A DNA stretch of 64,000 bases, from NCBI GenBank assembly GCA_043818395.1, contig JBDRFZ010000030.1:1-64000 (forward strand), given 5' to 3'. Shown in pieces: positions 1 through 9,000 of the stretch. The notes beneath the pieces were generated by a model. The model saw nothing but the letters and a program-made list of their open reading frames with translations. It was not told the DNA's origin and did not search any database. Source of the stretch: JBDRFZ01 sp043818395. Lineage in GTDB: Bacteria > Patescibacteriota > Patescibacteriia > 2-12-FULL-60-25. Position 1 is the first letter of the stretch. Each line of letters begins with the position of its first letter. The translations under genes and the position numbers were made by a program.

Positions 1-94
1 AAACTGAAGATACTTGGTGTCGAAAGCTGGCGGGCTAAACGCCCCGAATAAAATTCAACCGCGAGATTATTCAAGCGGTGGTGATCCAGATGGC

Positions 95-250
95 TTTCGA
101 TACGGTCCTCTCGGCTCCGAGACGAACGTGAACGGTAACCGCAACGTCGCGTATCTGTGGAACGATAACAATGGCCGGAACCTCAACCTGAACTGGATCG
201 ACAACGACTGGAACGACAACTACCGGTTCCTCGCCGTGCGCAAATCTCTT
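95..250 (+). repeat. DGR template repeat (TR), approximate limits
   Basis: In one frame this stretch reads as an Asn-rich C-type-lectin-like tail (WND..NGRNLNLNW.DNDW...YRFLAVRK) in which AAC codons sit at regularly spaced positions. That is the hallmark of the adenine-rich template copied by diversity-generating retroelements. The frame has a stop at bases 5-7 and runs on without a stop through a terminator-like hairpin, so it is read as non-coding template and not as the expressed variable region. It lies just before Avd and the reverse transcriptase. No matching variable repeat was found in the window, so the target gene is probably upstream. The borders are estimates. Confidence 0.72.
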
Positions 251-260
251 CATGTTTTTT

Positions 261-297
261 CAAACACCCTCATCCTTTGGATGGGGGTTGTTTTGTT
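261..297. terminator. Hairpin between TR and avd
   Basis: An imperfect inverted repeat (arms about 261-275 and 279-295, 3-nt loop) is followed by a T-rich run on the plus strand and by A/C-rich sequence on the other side. The avd stop codon lies inside it. It could end both the TR transcript and the convergent avd transcript. Confidence 0.5.
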
Positions 298-662
298 TGA
301 AGATATTTCTGCCAACTGCCGATATCTTTACCGATCTCGTTCAGCGGAGTGGCGAGCGCCGCATATTTTTTCTGGTCGAGGCAGCGCACTTCCCATGCGG
401 CCTGCATGAAGAATTTGAGGAGGTCGAGTTTTGTAGACGCTCTCACTACGAACGTATATTTTTGATCAGCTCCGGCGTAACCGGCAAGAAAAATGAGCTC
501 AATCACGTCAGTGAATAGCGAATCGATTTTCGCACCGAGTGAAAATTTTGAAAGGCGCGGGAAATTCGAGTAATGCGCGTGCCAGATTTTGGACGGAGCA
601 ACAACCTGTTGCACAACGGGCAGAGTTGTCGTGATTTTGTCGGGGGGGGGGGGGGGTAACAT
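270..662 (-). CDS. avd: DGR accessory protein Avd-like four-helix bundle
   Basis: The protein is 130 residues and resembles the accessory variability determinant / 23S-insert four-helix-bundle family. It has FSLGAKIDSLF near the first helix, STKLDLLKFFMQAAWE in the third and LNEIGKDIGSW in the last. In DGRs Avd forms a pentameric basic barrel that binds the reverse transcriptase and template RNA. Here it is encoded opposite to both TR and RT, which is unusual. The ATG at 662 is followed by Leu and five Pro codons formed by a run of 15 C, so a length change in that run would break this start. An in-frame GTG further in (the second Val of LPVV) is an alternative start. Confidence 0.75.
   Translation of the reverse strand: MLPPPPPDKITTTLPVVQQVVAPSKIWHAHYSNFPRLSKFSLGAKIDSLFTDVIELIFLAGYAGADQKYTFVVRASTKLDLLKFFMQAAWEVRCLDQKKYAALATPLNEIGKDIGSWQKYLQTKQPPSKG
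642..656. repeat. Homopolymer tract of 15 G
   Basis: Fifteen consecutive G on the plus strand lie between the divergent 5' ends of avd and the reverse transcriptase. On the minus strand they encode five Pro codons at the avd N-terminus. Runs of this length are prone to slipped-strand length change. Confidence 0.85.
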
Positions 663-672
663 ATACTCCTCT

Positions 673-1656
673 ATGAAAAAATTATGCAGCGTGACATTTG
701 AAGAAGTTGTGTCGATGGAAAATCTATGTGAAGCATGGCAAGAGTTTATCCGAGGGAAGCGAAAGAAGAAAGACGTGCAGGAGTTTATGCTCCATCTTGG
801 GGACGAGATTGCGAATCTGCATCTTGATTTGATGAATGGCGCATACTGTCACGGCACTTATTCGCATTTCCGTATTAATGATCCGAAACCGCGAGAAATT
901 CACAAGGCGACCGTGCGTGATAGGTTGTTGCATCACGCCATTCATCGGAAGCTATATCCATTTTTCGCCAATCTGTTCATTTTCGATTCTTATTCATGCC
1001 AGAAAACCAAGGGCTTGCACCGCGCGCTTGAGCGCTTTGAGAAGCTGTCCAGAAAAGCGAGCAAGAACGGAACCAAAACGTGTTGGGTTTTGAAATGCGA
1101 CATACGAAAATTTTTTGCGAGCATCAATCATCAAATCCTTCTCGGGATTTTGGATCGGAGAATCGCTGACAGACGGATTTTCGACTTGCTTCGGCGCGTC
1201 ATCGTGAGCTTTCAGACTCGTCCGGGGAAAGGTATTCCGCTCGGCAATTTGACATCACAGATTTTTGCCAACATCTACATGAATGAGTTTGATCGGTATG
1301 TGAAGCATGAATTGAGAGCGGAACACTACATCCGATATGCCGACGATTTTGTCTTTTTATCACGCGACCGACGAGGTTTGCTCGAATGCCTTCCTAAAAT
1401 CGCCGCTTTTCTCGCTGGTCTGTTGGGTTTGAGCCTGCATCCGAATAAAGTCTTTATCAAGACGCTCGCCTCGGGCGTAGATTTTCTCGGCTGGGTGCAT
1501 TTCCCTCATTATCGCGTCCCACGTCACAAGACGAAATCAAGGATCCTGAAAAGAGTGAGGCAGAGTCCGAACGCTCAGACGGTCGCGTCTTACGTGGGGT
1601 TGCTTAGTCACGGAAATGCCCACGATCTAACAGAAAAAGTCGTCAATTTCGTATGA
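673..1656 (+). CDS. DGR-type reverse transcriptase
   Basis: The protein is 327 residues from the ATG at 673. Reverse-transcriptase motifs appear in order: a CDIRKFFASI block (catalytic Asp), the DGR-class GIPLGNLTSQIFANIY block in which SQ replaces residues usual in other RTs, then IRYADDFVFL (catalytic YADD), and a primer-grip-like VDFLGWVHF. There is no group II intron maturase domain and no retron signature. With Avd and TR next to it, the likely role is error-prone copying of TR RNA, misincorporating at adenines, for transfer into a target gene. An upstream in-frame extension to 589 would cross the poly-G run and is unlikely. Confidence 0.88.
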   Translation: MKKLCSVTFEEVVSMENLCEAWQEFIRGKRKKKDVQEFMLHLGDEIANLHLDLMNGAYCHGTYSHFRINDPKPREIHKATVRDRLLHHAIHRKLYPFFANLFIFDSYSCQKTKGLHRALERFEKLSRKASKNGTKTCWVLKCDIRKFFASINHQILLGILDRRIADRRIFDLLRRVIVSFQTRPGKGIPLGNLTSQIFANIYMNEFDRYVKHELRAEHYIRYADDFVFLSRDRRGLLECLPKIAAFLAGLLGLSLHPNKVFIKTLASGVDFLGWVHFPHYRVPRHKTKSRILKRVRQSPNAQTVASYVGLLSHGNAHDLTEKVVNFV

Positions 1657-1753
1657 CTTTTTGCTAATAAATGATCCGGGACTTTCTTGTTTTGTTATTA
1701 TTAATGTAGAACACGGGTTATAACGCTGACACCGGGTATCTTGTGCTCCATGT

Positions 1754-1759
1754 TATAAT
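1754..1759 (+). promoter_or_regulatory. TATAAT box, 9 nt before ATG
   Basis: A perfect TATAAT is followed by 9 nt and the ATG of the 1769 gene, with no Shine-Dalgarno sequence. The same layout recurs in this window and suggests a leaderless transcript. Confidence 0.5.
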
Positions 1760-1768
1760 TAAAATCGT

Positions 1769-2689
1769 ATGACAAAAAAATCACTTTTTCGCGTTTTGCA
1801 TTTAGTCGCAGGCGCGAGTCTATTTATTTCTGCTTCGCCGGTTTTAGCTGCCGGTCCCTCGGTTGGCTCTGTTTCGCCAACCAGCGTCACAGCTAATACG
1901 CCAACAACCATGAGTGCCACGGTCAGCTCAGGTGCAGGTATTCAGTATTGTCATCTATATGTGGAAAGTGAAGACGTCGGTGCGATGACGATTTCCGGCA
2001 ACAAGGCTAGCTTGGCGCATACATTTACCAGATCGGGTGTGCATACGGTTTTTGTATTCTGTAAGGACAATAATAACGGTATGTCATCAGGTCCGAATAC
2101 TTCGGTTATGGTACAAGGCGGTACGACCGGTTATGTTCCGCCGCTTAGCAACACCACACCTCCGGCCGAAGAGCAACCTACGCAACCCGTAACACAGGAA
2201 GAAGAGACGATGCCAAGCCTGCCGGTATCCGGTAACTTGATTAAGCTGGAATGCCCGACAGAAACCGAAGCCGATCATCCATGTAAAGCTGTTTATTTTA
2301 TCGGTAAAGACAGTAAGAGGCATGCGTTTCCGAACAGTAAAATATTTTTTAGCTGGTATGAAGATTTTTCTTCTGTTTCATCGGTCGCTTCAGGCGTCAT
2401 GGCAGAGTTTCCTTTAGGCAAAAATGTGGGCTATAGACCCGGGTCAAAAATGGTAAAATTTTCTACCTTGAATAATGTTTATGTCGTAAGTAAAAACGAG
2501 GGTTTGCGTTGGGTGACTACTGAGGCTGTGGCCGTTGGGTTATATGGTGACGATTGGAACACGAAAATTGATGATATCCCGGATACTTTTTACAGCGATT
2601 ATAATTTCGGAACAGATATTTCCGATGTCACACAGTTTGATGTCCAAAATGAATACGACGAAACGCCGACCATTAACGACACGCTGTAA
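1769..2689 (+). CDS. Secreted protein with Ig-like and CPR-type C-terminal domain
   Basis: The protein is 306 residues. An N-terminal signal peptide ends near residue 28 (SASPVLAA). An Ig-like beta domain follows (about 30-115), then a Pro/Thr/Glu linker, then a domain of about 110 residues with VYFIGKDSKRHAFPN, FSWYEDFSSV, GYRPGSKMVKF, VYVVS, LRWVT and YGDDWNTKI..DIPDTFY blocks. The same domain occurs in the proteins at 2699-3868 and 31776-33167. The function is unknown; it is probably exported and surface-associated. It converges with the protease gene 10 bp downstream. A leaderless promoter precedes it. Confidence 0.8.
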   Translation: MTKKSLFRVLHLVAGASLFISASPVLAAGPSVGSVSPTSVTANTPTTMSATVSSGAGIQYCHLYVESEDVGAMTISGNKASLAHTFTRSGVHTVFVFCKDNNNGMSSGPNTSVMVQGGTTGYVPPLSNTTPPAEEQPTQPVTQEEETMPSLPVSGNLIKLECPTETEADHPCKAVYFIGKDSKRHAFPNSKIFFSWYEDFSSVSSVASGVMAEFPLGKNVGYRPGSKMVKFSTLNNVYVVSKNEGLRWVTTEAVAVGLYGDDWNTKIDDIPDTFYSDYNFGTDISDVTQFDVQNEYDETPTINDTL

Positions 2690-2698
2690 AAACATAAT

Positions 2699-3868
2699 TT
2701 AGTTGCTAACCTCCGGCAGCGCTTCACCGACGCGATAGTTCTGAAAAAAAGTAACAGGGATATCTTTTACCATCCCCGCCCAGCCCTGACCGAAGAGTTT
2801 TTTTGCAACATCTTCATTCGGTATCCAGCGGAGTGTGCCGGCATTATCACTCACAACGTAGACCATTGGGTTGCTTTCGATTTTAACCAACGAGCCAGGT
2901 TTCATTGTTACGTTTGAAATCAAGTGGTAATCGGTCAAGTCACCGGGTGTGAGTTGAATTACGGCTGAATAATCTGCAAACCATGAAAGAAAATCTGCGC
3001 TCGTAGGAAATACGCTACGCGTTCCGTTGGATCGTAAACAATAAACCGCCGATGAATCCTCTGTCTTGGCTAAGAGAGAACAATTTATACTCGCCGTTTC
3101 TATATAATTCTGCGCATCATGAAAAGCGTTGTAATCAACATGTGTTATGTAGAGGTCGTGATAATTATCTCCAAAAGTGTCCAACCAGGTGATTACGGCG
3201 CGGATATCGACTAGTTCGTAATCTATTACATGCTCCACTCCCGGAGAAACTTCCTCGTAAAGAATTCCCGTAGCTAAGCCGACAAGTCCGTTATTAGTGG
3301 TTACACCTGCCCCGCCGGATGATCCACTTTGGAATTCGGCATCTGTTTTTATCATACCGTTTTCTACAGCGTTAATACTCCCCGTGCTTATAGCTTGTGA
3401 TCCTTTTGATGTGCCAGGATAAGAGATAATGGAAATATTTTCTCCTAATTTAAAAAATTCATGGGTTTTAATTTCCGGAAATGTGGATAGCGTAACATCG
3501 CTCCTCGGATCATCAATTTTTAATATTGCAAAATCACGGTTTGTGCTTGGGTCAAAAATATATCGTACCCAATCAGCGTAATAAAAGATCGACGGCTTGT
3601 TTTCTCCGATTTTTATAAAACCAACCTCGCAATCCTGCGGTATTCTCGTCGCTTCGTCGATTAAAACATGGGCATTAGTTAGCACGTAGCCTTTTTTTGT
3701 GTTAATAACCACGCCTGATCCCTGCTGTCCGCCGCAATGCACCCAGACTACGGCTTGCCGGGTTTCTGGAGAGACTTCGGCAGCTTTGACAACGGGAATT
3801 GAAGCCAAGGACAATAGAAAGACGAACAGGAAATAAAATAAATATTTTTTCAATTCGGTGCAAGTCAT
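2699..3868 (-). CDS. Secreted trypsin-like serine protease with CPR-type C-terminal domain
   Basis: The protein is 389 residues with an N-terminal signal peptide (hydrophobic stretch about 9-29, ending VVKAAE). A chymotrypsin-fold protease follows with the full triad visible: His in LTNAHVL, Asp in NRDFAILKI and Ser in QSGSSGGAG. This resembles HtrA/DegP-like proteases but no PDZ domain is seen. The C-terminal 110 residues repeat the YRPG-type domain of the convergent neighbour (AVYCLRSNGTRSVFP, MKPGSLVKI, VYVVSDN, LRWIPNEDVA). A GAGGA motif lies 8 nt before the ATG. It probably cleaves proteins outside the membrane; the extra domain may anchor it or recognise a partner. Confidence 0.85.
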   Translation of the reverse strand: MTCTELKKYLFYFLFVFLLSLASIPVVKAAEVSPETRQAVVWVHCGGQQGSGVVINTKKGYVLTNAHVLIDEATRIPQDCEVGFIKIGENKPSIFYYADWVRYIFDPSTNRDFAILKIDDPRSDVTLSTFPEIKTHEFFKLGENISIISYPGTSKGSQAISTGSINAVENGMIKTDAEFQSGSSGGAGVTTNNGLVGLATGILYEEVSPGVEHVIDYELVDIRAVITWLDTFGDNYHDLYITHVDYNAFHDAQNYIETASINCSLLAKTEDSSAVYCLRSNGTRSVFPTSADFLSWFADYSAVIQLTPGDLTDYHLISNVTMKPGSLVKIESNPMVYVVSDNAGTLRWIPNEDVAKKLFGQGWAGMVKDIPVTFFQNYRVGEALPEVSN

Positions 3869-4113
3869 AAGAATCCTCGTCGTTATACGATATATGATTT
3901 TATGGTAAGCGTAAAAGTTGGCGATTTTCGTGAGATCAAATTGAATGATTTTTTATCTTTTTAAATATTGTGGTTTTTTTATGCTAAAAAAGGATCGCCT
4001 AGAGGCGGGAGGTTTGACAAATAGCGGAAAATAGTGTTTCCTGCATTCAGGTCCTTAACTTAATAAATTTAATTGCGGATCGGAGCCTATTCGGAGCCTA
4101 TAAGGAGGCGATC

Positions 4114-4662
4114 ATGGCTGTATCGCAGATTCTAGGCAACCCATCTCGTGATGGCGAGATGGTGCTTTATGTCCCGCCACGTGCTCGGTTGTTCGTGACC
4201 GGGCAAATCCACACTTCTTGCCGCAAATTCGTCGACGCTACGGAAACGTCTGACGGTAACGTCATGCTGTTCTTTGTGCGACATTGCATCGTTCGTGTGA
4301 GGGGGTTGACCGCCAACCTGCTCACGACGAGAACCATTCTTTTTGCAACAGAAGACCGGCGGTTCGACGAGGAGAGGCCTCGACTCGAATTAAGTCTCAA
4401 ACCCATGGTCTGGCCCAAGCTTCGGGCCGCGATGAGGTACATGGGGGAGCCGGAGATTATCCTTCCAGAAGGCTTCCGTCACGTGCTTTTTTACTCTGAT
4501 CAGCTCGCGGTTTTCGAGGAGCGATCTGACTTACAAGATCAAGGCTGGCTCGTGTACCGCGAACAGGTCCCCGAAATCCTGGGGTGTCTTCCCGAGGATC
4601 ATTACAGCCGATCTAGTCGGTCGTCAACCGTAAGAAATTCACGGCAACGATCGGCGGCCTAG
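4114..4662 (+). CDS. Hypothetical protein, 182 aa
   Basis: I do not recognise a family. The protein begins MAVSQILGNPSRDGEMV, looks soluble and mixed alpha/beta, and ends in a Ser/Arg-rich tail. A strong Shine-Dalgarno (AAGGAGG) sits 6 nt before the ATG, unlike the leaderless neighbours. A tandem 11-bp direct repeat (TCGGAGCCTAT twice) precedes the ribosome site. The coding GC is higher than in adjacent genes. An intrinsic terminator follows, so it is a single-gene unit. These traits suggest a horizontally acquired gene, but that is inference. Confidence 0.75.
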   Translation: MAVSQILGNPSRDGEMVLYVPPRARLFVTGQIHTSCRKFVDATETSDGNVMLFFVRHCIVRVRGLTANLLTTRTILFATEDRRFDEERPRLELSLKPMVWPKLRAAMRYMGEPEIILPEGFRHVLFYSDQLAVFEERSDLQDQGWLVYREQVPEILGCLPEDHYSRSSRSSTVRNSRQRSAA

Positions 4663-4679
4663 CATTTACTTACTACAGA

Positions 4680-4709
4680 GCCCTCATGCGAGAAAGCGTG
4701 AGGGCTTTT
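4680..4709 (+). terminator. Intrinsic terminator
   Basis: A 10-bp stem (GCCCTCATGC with GCGTGAGGGC, one G-T pair) with a 6-nt loop is followed by TTTT, directly downstream of the 4114-4662 gene. Confidence 0.85.
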
Positions 4710-4741
4710 GCGTATTTAAGATAAGTTAAATGAAATCGGGG

Positions 4742-4747
4742 TATAAT
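4742..4747 (+). promoter_or_regulatory. TATAAT box, 7 nt before ATG
   Basis: A perfect TATAAT lies 7 nt upstream of the ATG at 4755. No Shine-Dalgarno is present and no clear -35 was seen. Confidence 0.45.
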
Positions 4748-4754
4748 ATCCGCG

Positions 4755-5417
4755 ATGCGTATTTCATTACAAAACCTGCAAAATATCAAAGATGCTTTAT
4801 TGATAGTCGCGGTTTTATATTTTTATACTATGGCCCTGGTGTTAAATTTCGGCCGTAATGCATATGGTATGGATTCACCGATATTTTTTTTATTGATGAG
4901 TCTTATTTTTTTAATATCTATCGCACTTGAGATCGTGATCGTCTGGTGGAATAAAAGGAAAACTATTTTTTGGTTTGTCTTGGCGGTTTTTTCATACGGC
5001 GTTATTGGTTTATATGTAGCGCCGATTTTGTACGGTTCATGGATTTTAACTTACATATTTCTTGAGCCGATAATCATGGTTTTTGTGGGTGGTTTTGCTT
5101 TCAGTATCGGACATCTTACGGCAGAAAGTATTTATTATAAAACCGCACTTACGCCTGCTCGAGTAAAATCAGAAGTCACCGAACTACCGGGCTGGAATTA
5201 TGAAAAAAGACAATTAATAAAAACTTATGAGTTCGCGGATGCTGGCGAGGCTATCAATTATCTGAACAGGATATCGCAAATCAGCGGGATCGCCGAGCAT
5301 CCTCCTGAAGAACTTCATGTAGAAAACAACCGTTTGACTGTGACCTTGTCGTCTCCAGTAGCGTCGGGAATAACGACTACTGATTTGCATCTCGCTAAAA
5401 AAATCGATTCTTTATAA
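4755..5417 (+). CDS. Membrane protein of unknown function, 220 aa
   Basis: The first 130 residues hold four predicted membrane segments (about 13-31, 42-63, 70-88 and 96-120). A cytosol-type C-terminal region of about 90 residues follows, with a stretch KTYEFADAGEAINYLNRISQ that may form an alpha/beta domain. I do not recognise the family. It lies upstream of the sigma factor gene on the same strand, separated by 76 bp, so a shared function is possible but unproven. Confidence 0.7.
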   Translation: MRISLQNLQNIKDALLIVAVLYFYTMALVLNFGRNAYGMDSPIFFLLMSLIFLISIALEIVIVWWNKRKTIFWFVLAVFSYGVIGLYVAPILYGSWILTYIFLEPIIMVFVGGFAFSIGHLTAESIYYKTALTPARVKSEVTELPGWNYEKRQLIKTYEFADAGEAINYLNRISQISGIAEHPPEELHVENNRLTVTLSSPVASGITTTDLHLAKKIDSL

Positions 5418-5493
5418 GTTTAAAATCTTTGACTCAAAAAAAGTAATTTTTATCATACTCTGTCATAATATATTAAGTTTAACGTTTATACCC

Positions 5494-6066
5494 ATGCCAA
5501 ACGGTCAAAACACGGATTCGGTTCTGGATGAAGAACGCAGGATGCTCGAAGCATTCAAGCAGGATCCCAAACAAATCGGGCCGATATTCGATAAATATGC
5601 TGATACTATTTACGCTTTTTTGCTTAAACGCTGCGGCCATAAAGAGACGGCCGAAGATTTGGTATCGCTGACTTTCGTTAAATTTTTAGAATCCAGAGAA
5701 AAAATCGAATGGCAAAACGTAAAGATTTCAGCTCTGCTTTTTCGCATCGCTTCCAATTCCTTGATCGATCATTGGCGCAAGGCTTCGACTCGTTATAATA
5801 CGGCTCTCGATAATGAAGAATTTATTTTACCATCAGCGGACGACCCGGCCTGGAACGTTGAGTTGAATTTAACAGCTGAAAAAATTCGCGAGGGCATGAA
5901 AATATTATCAGAACGTGATCAGGAAATTCTTAATTTACGTTTTTTTGGTCAGCTAGAAGCGGCGGAAATAGCGGATTCTTTGGGTATAAGTTCTAATCAT
6001 GTTGCGGTTTTGGTTTACCGCGCCTTGGGCAGATTGCGTAAACATTTACTAAAATTACACGTATGA
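5494..6066 (+). CDS. ECF-type RNA polymerase sigma factor
   Basis: The protein is 190 residues with sigma-70 region 2 (about 28-95: FDKYADTIYAFLLKRCGHKETAEDLVSLTF and the ALLFRIASNSLIDHWRK recognition part) and region 4 helix-turn-helix (about 130-185: LSERDQEILNLRFFGQLEAAEIADSLGIS). Region 3 is absent, as in the ECF group. Its stop overlaps the start of the next gene by 4 bp (ATGA), so translation is probably coupled. The partner's cytoplasmic N-terminus is a good candidate anti-sigma factor. The unit probably responds to an envelope signal. Confidence 0.9.
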   Translation: MPNGQNTDSVLDEERRMLEAFKQDPKQIGPIFDKYADTIYAFLLKRCGHKETAEDLVSLTFVKFLESREKIEWQNVKISALLFRIASNSLIDHWRKASTRYNTALDNEEFILPSADDPAWNVELNLTAEKIREGMKILSERDQEILNLRFFGQLEAAEIADSLGISSNHVAVLVYRALGRLRKHLLKLHV

Positions 6067-9000
6067 ATACTAATCACGAAAAAAATGCCGAGTTTTTGGA
6101 GGAGTCATTGAAAACCGGACGAGAGTGTAATATACGCGATTTAAAACCGTTATCAAAAGTGGCGGAAGCATTAAATCGCGAGGCTTCTTCCAATGCTGAT
6201 CGGTTGGATCCGGTCGTAGCCAGTGCAACTCGCGATAAATTAATTACTATGACAGAAAAAACATCAGAAACATTAAAACGGGCAGAAGCGGTCAGCGAGG
6301 CGTCTAAGGCAGCTCCTATTCCGACGGAGAAGGTTGGTCCACATCGTATGATCCCATGGTATGCCTGGGTGGTTGGTACGGCGGCCGCGGTCGCATCCTT
6401 GGCTTTATTGGTAATAGTTTATTCAGGACCCATGAATCAACCGATAAAACAGATGGCTGGACTAATGGAGGTTGTACCGCGGTTTGTTATTCCTGAAGCC
6501 CATGCTGGTGATGCTTTTAGTGTCATAGCGGAAAATCAGGATGCTGCTGGAATGGATATCCAATCCGGTTTTGTGGTTACTTCGAGTATTCCGGTTACGG
6601 GCGATGATATCGCTAAACACTTGGTGGTTATGCCTCCAGTTTCAGCTTCTGATCCGAGCCCTGCGGCGCTTGCTGTAAACGTAAAATCTTTAAGCGAAAA
6701 TAAATTTTTAGTTACTCCGGCCGAACCGCTCTTGTCCGGAAAAGTTTATAAATTCAAATTAGCGACAGCTATCGAAAAAAATGACGGCACAGTAATTAAT
6801 CGGGATTTTTCATGGGCTTTCCAAACGAAAAATATTTTTCGCGTCACTTCGTCCGTACCTGGATCGGATACGGCGTCGGTTCCGGTCAACAGCTCGATTG
6901 AATTTACGATGTCCATGATGGGTTGGGAAGACGCCACATCTTCTTTTACGATTGAACCTAAAGTTGACGGTAGATTCGAAGCTCATGGCCGAAGCCTAGC
7001 GTTTGTTCCGAACAAACCGCTCGCATATGGGCGGATTTACATTGCTACCCTGAAAAAAGGTTTCAAGATAGCGAACAGCGACAGCGTTCTTTTGAAGGAT
7101 GTTGTTGTCAGATTCGAAACAGAGCCGCTTAATCAAGCGATGAATGGGGCGCGTAAAGTCGAGATACATCCTTCGACCAGTATCGTTGTTGCATCGCCCG
7201 GCAAAGAGATTGCGGTACCGACTTGGTATTACGAAATAGGAGGCATTTCTGATATTCCGGTCATTGCTTACAGATTAAGCGCGGAGCAAGCTACGGATTT
7301 GTTGATTGAAGAAAGTAAAATTCCGGAGTTCGCTGGCGTAACTAGGAACCGCGGTGATGTATTTGCCAAATACGCCAAAAATAAAACAGCTGAGATCAGC
7401 GCTGTAATAGAAGAGAGGGAATATCAGCGTTATTTAGTTATGCAGCAAGGCTTGCCGCAGGGGCATTATGTTATGCAGATTGCACCCAAAGACGGTGTGG
7501 CTACTTGGTTTTATTTGGAAAGTACGAAAGTCGCAACTTATGCGATTGCAGATAATGTTAATACCGTTCTCTGGGCTGTGAATACGGAAACCAATAGGCC
7601 GCTCAGTGAATTGCCGGTAGCTTTTAAAGACACAAAAACAAAAACCGATGCGAATGGCGTGGTAAAATTCGTTACTCCTACGGAAGTGGTTGCGACCAGC
7701 ACAAGATCGGCTGTGATTGTTAAACTAGGTCAAGGCGATCTCGAAACTCTGATCAGACTCGAGCGGGGTTATAGTTTTTGGGATTATGGTTATAACGATA
7801 GCGCAGGGCTATCTGATGAAAATGTTTCTTATCTTTATGTAGACAGGCCTATTTATCATCCTACTGACCGTGCGCTTGCCTATGGCGTCGTCCAGGGTCG
7901 AACTTCTCAATCTGCGGTGAGTGGTTTAACTTTTGAACTGACTAGAAACGGAATTTACGATTTTTTTGAAGCAGAAAAAAATAAATCCTACAGCAGCGTG
8001 GACGTTATCCCGGATGAGAATGGATTCTTTAAGGCTTCGCTTGATTGGTCGAGCTTAGCTTCCGGTTATTACAACCTAGACTTGAAAAAAGACGGTCGCG
8101 TACTTTCCAGTCAATACGTAGAAATTCGTGATTTTCAAAAACCTTCATATACGCTCGAAGTGATTACTTCCAAAAAAGCTGTTTATGCCGGCGAGTCGAT
8201 TGAGGGCCAGGTGAAAGCTTCGTTTTACGATGGAACTCCCATGACGAATTTGAAGGTTGCACTCAGGACTTATGGTAATGTTTCCAATCATACCGAAATG
8301 ACGCTTGTTACTGACGATGACGGTATGGTTAGCTTTAAACTTCCGACACAACAACAAAAATGCGATCCATACGTTTCGAATTATTATTGCCCTTCTTACG
8401 GGGGATTGAGCATTGAGGTGAGACCGACCGAAGGTGAAGAAGCACAAATACTCGCCATAGCATCGGTTAATGTTTGGAATTCACGGGCTTCGTTAGAGGC
8501 GAAAACCCAAATCCAGGATAATAAGGCCACGATTGCGTTTACGGCGCGTCAAGTGGATCTTTCGCGTACGCAGAATGAAAATGAGTGGAATGTTTTAGGG
8601 GATGCACTACGTGGCAAGCGGATTACGGGAAAGATAATCGAGACGCATTGGGAGAAAGTCCAAATCGGCACATACTACGATTTTATAGATAAAAAAGTTT
8701 ATCCATCTTATCGTTATGAACGAAAAGAACGCGAGGTCGGAAATATAAATTTAACGACTGACACTTCCGGTAAAGCCAGTATGCAGTTTGACATGTCTGG
8801 CGACGATGTTTCTTACCGAGCGATTGCTACGATCAAAGATGATCAGGGAGCCGAAGATCATGCGGTTACATATTTTGCCAAAGGATGGTATCGCCGCTTT
8901 GAATACGCGAGCACCGGAATATCGCTTGATTCAAATAAAACTGATCAACAGGATGGAAACTATCATCTCGGAGAAAAAGTTTCTCTCAGTTTTCGAAAAA

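Noticed and set aside
1..51. Possible C-terminal tail of an upstream gene (frame 1, ending at TAA 49-51)
   Set aside because: Only 16 codons are visible and no family can be recognised, so it cannot be supported as a gene.
14..409. Asn-rich 131-residue ORF at the left end
   Set aside because: It has an in-frame stop just upstream and runs through a terminator hairpin; it is better explained as the DGR template repeat.
673..1656. Group II intron or retron origin for the reverse transcriptase
   Set aside because: No maturase or intron domain V/VI and no retron msr/msd; the GxxxSQ motif, Avd and TR point to a DGR.
4014..4040. TTGACA-based promoter for the 4114 gene
   Set aside because: TTGACA is present at 4014-4019, but no acceptable -10 lies at 16-18 bp; not listed as a promoter.
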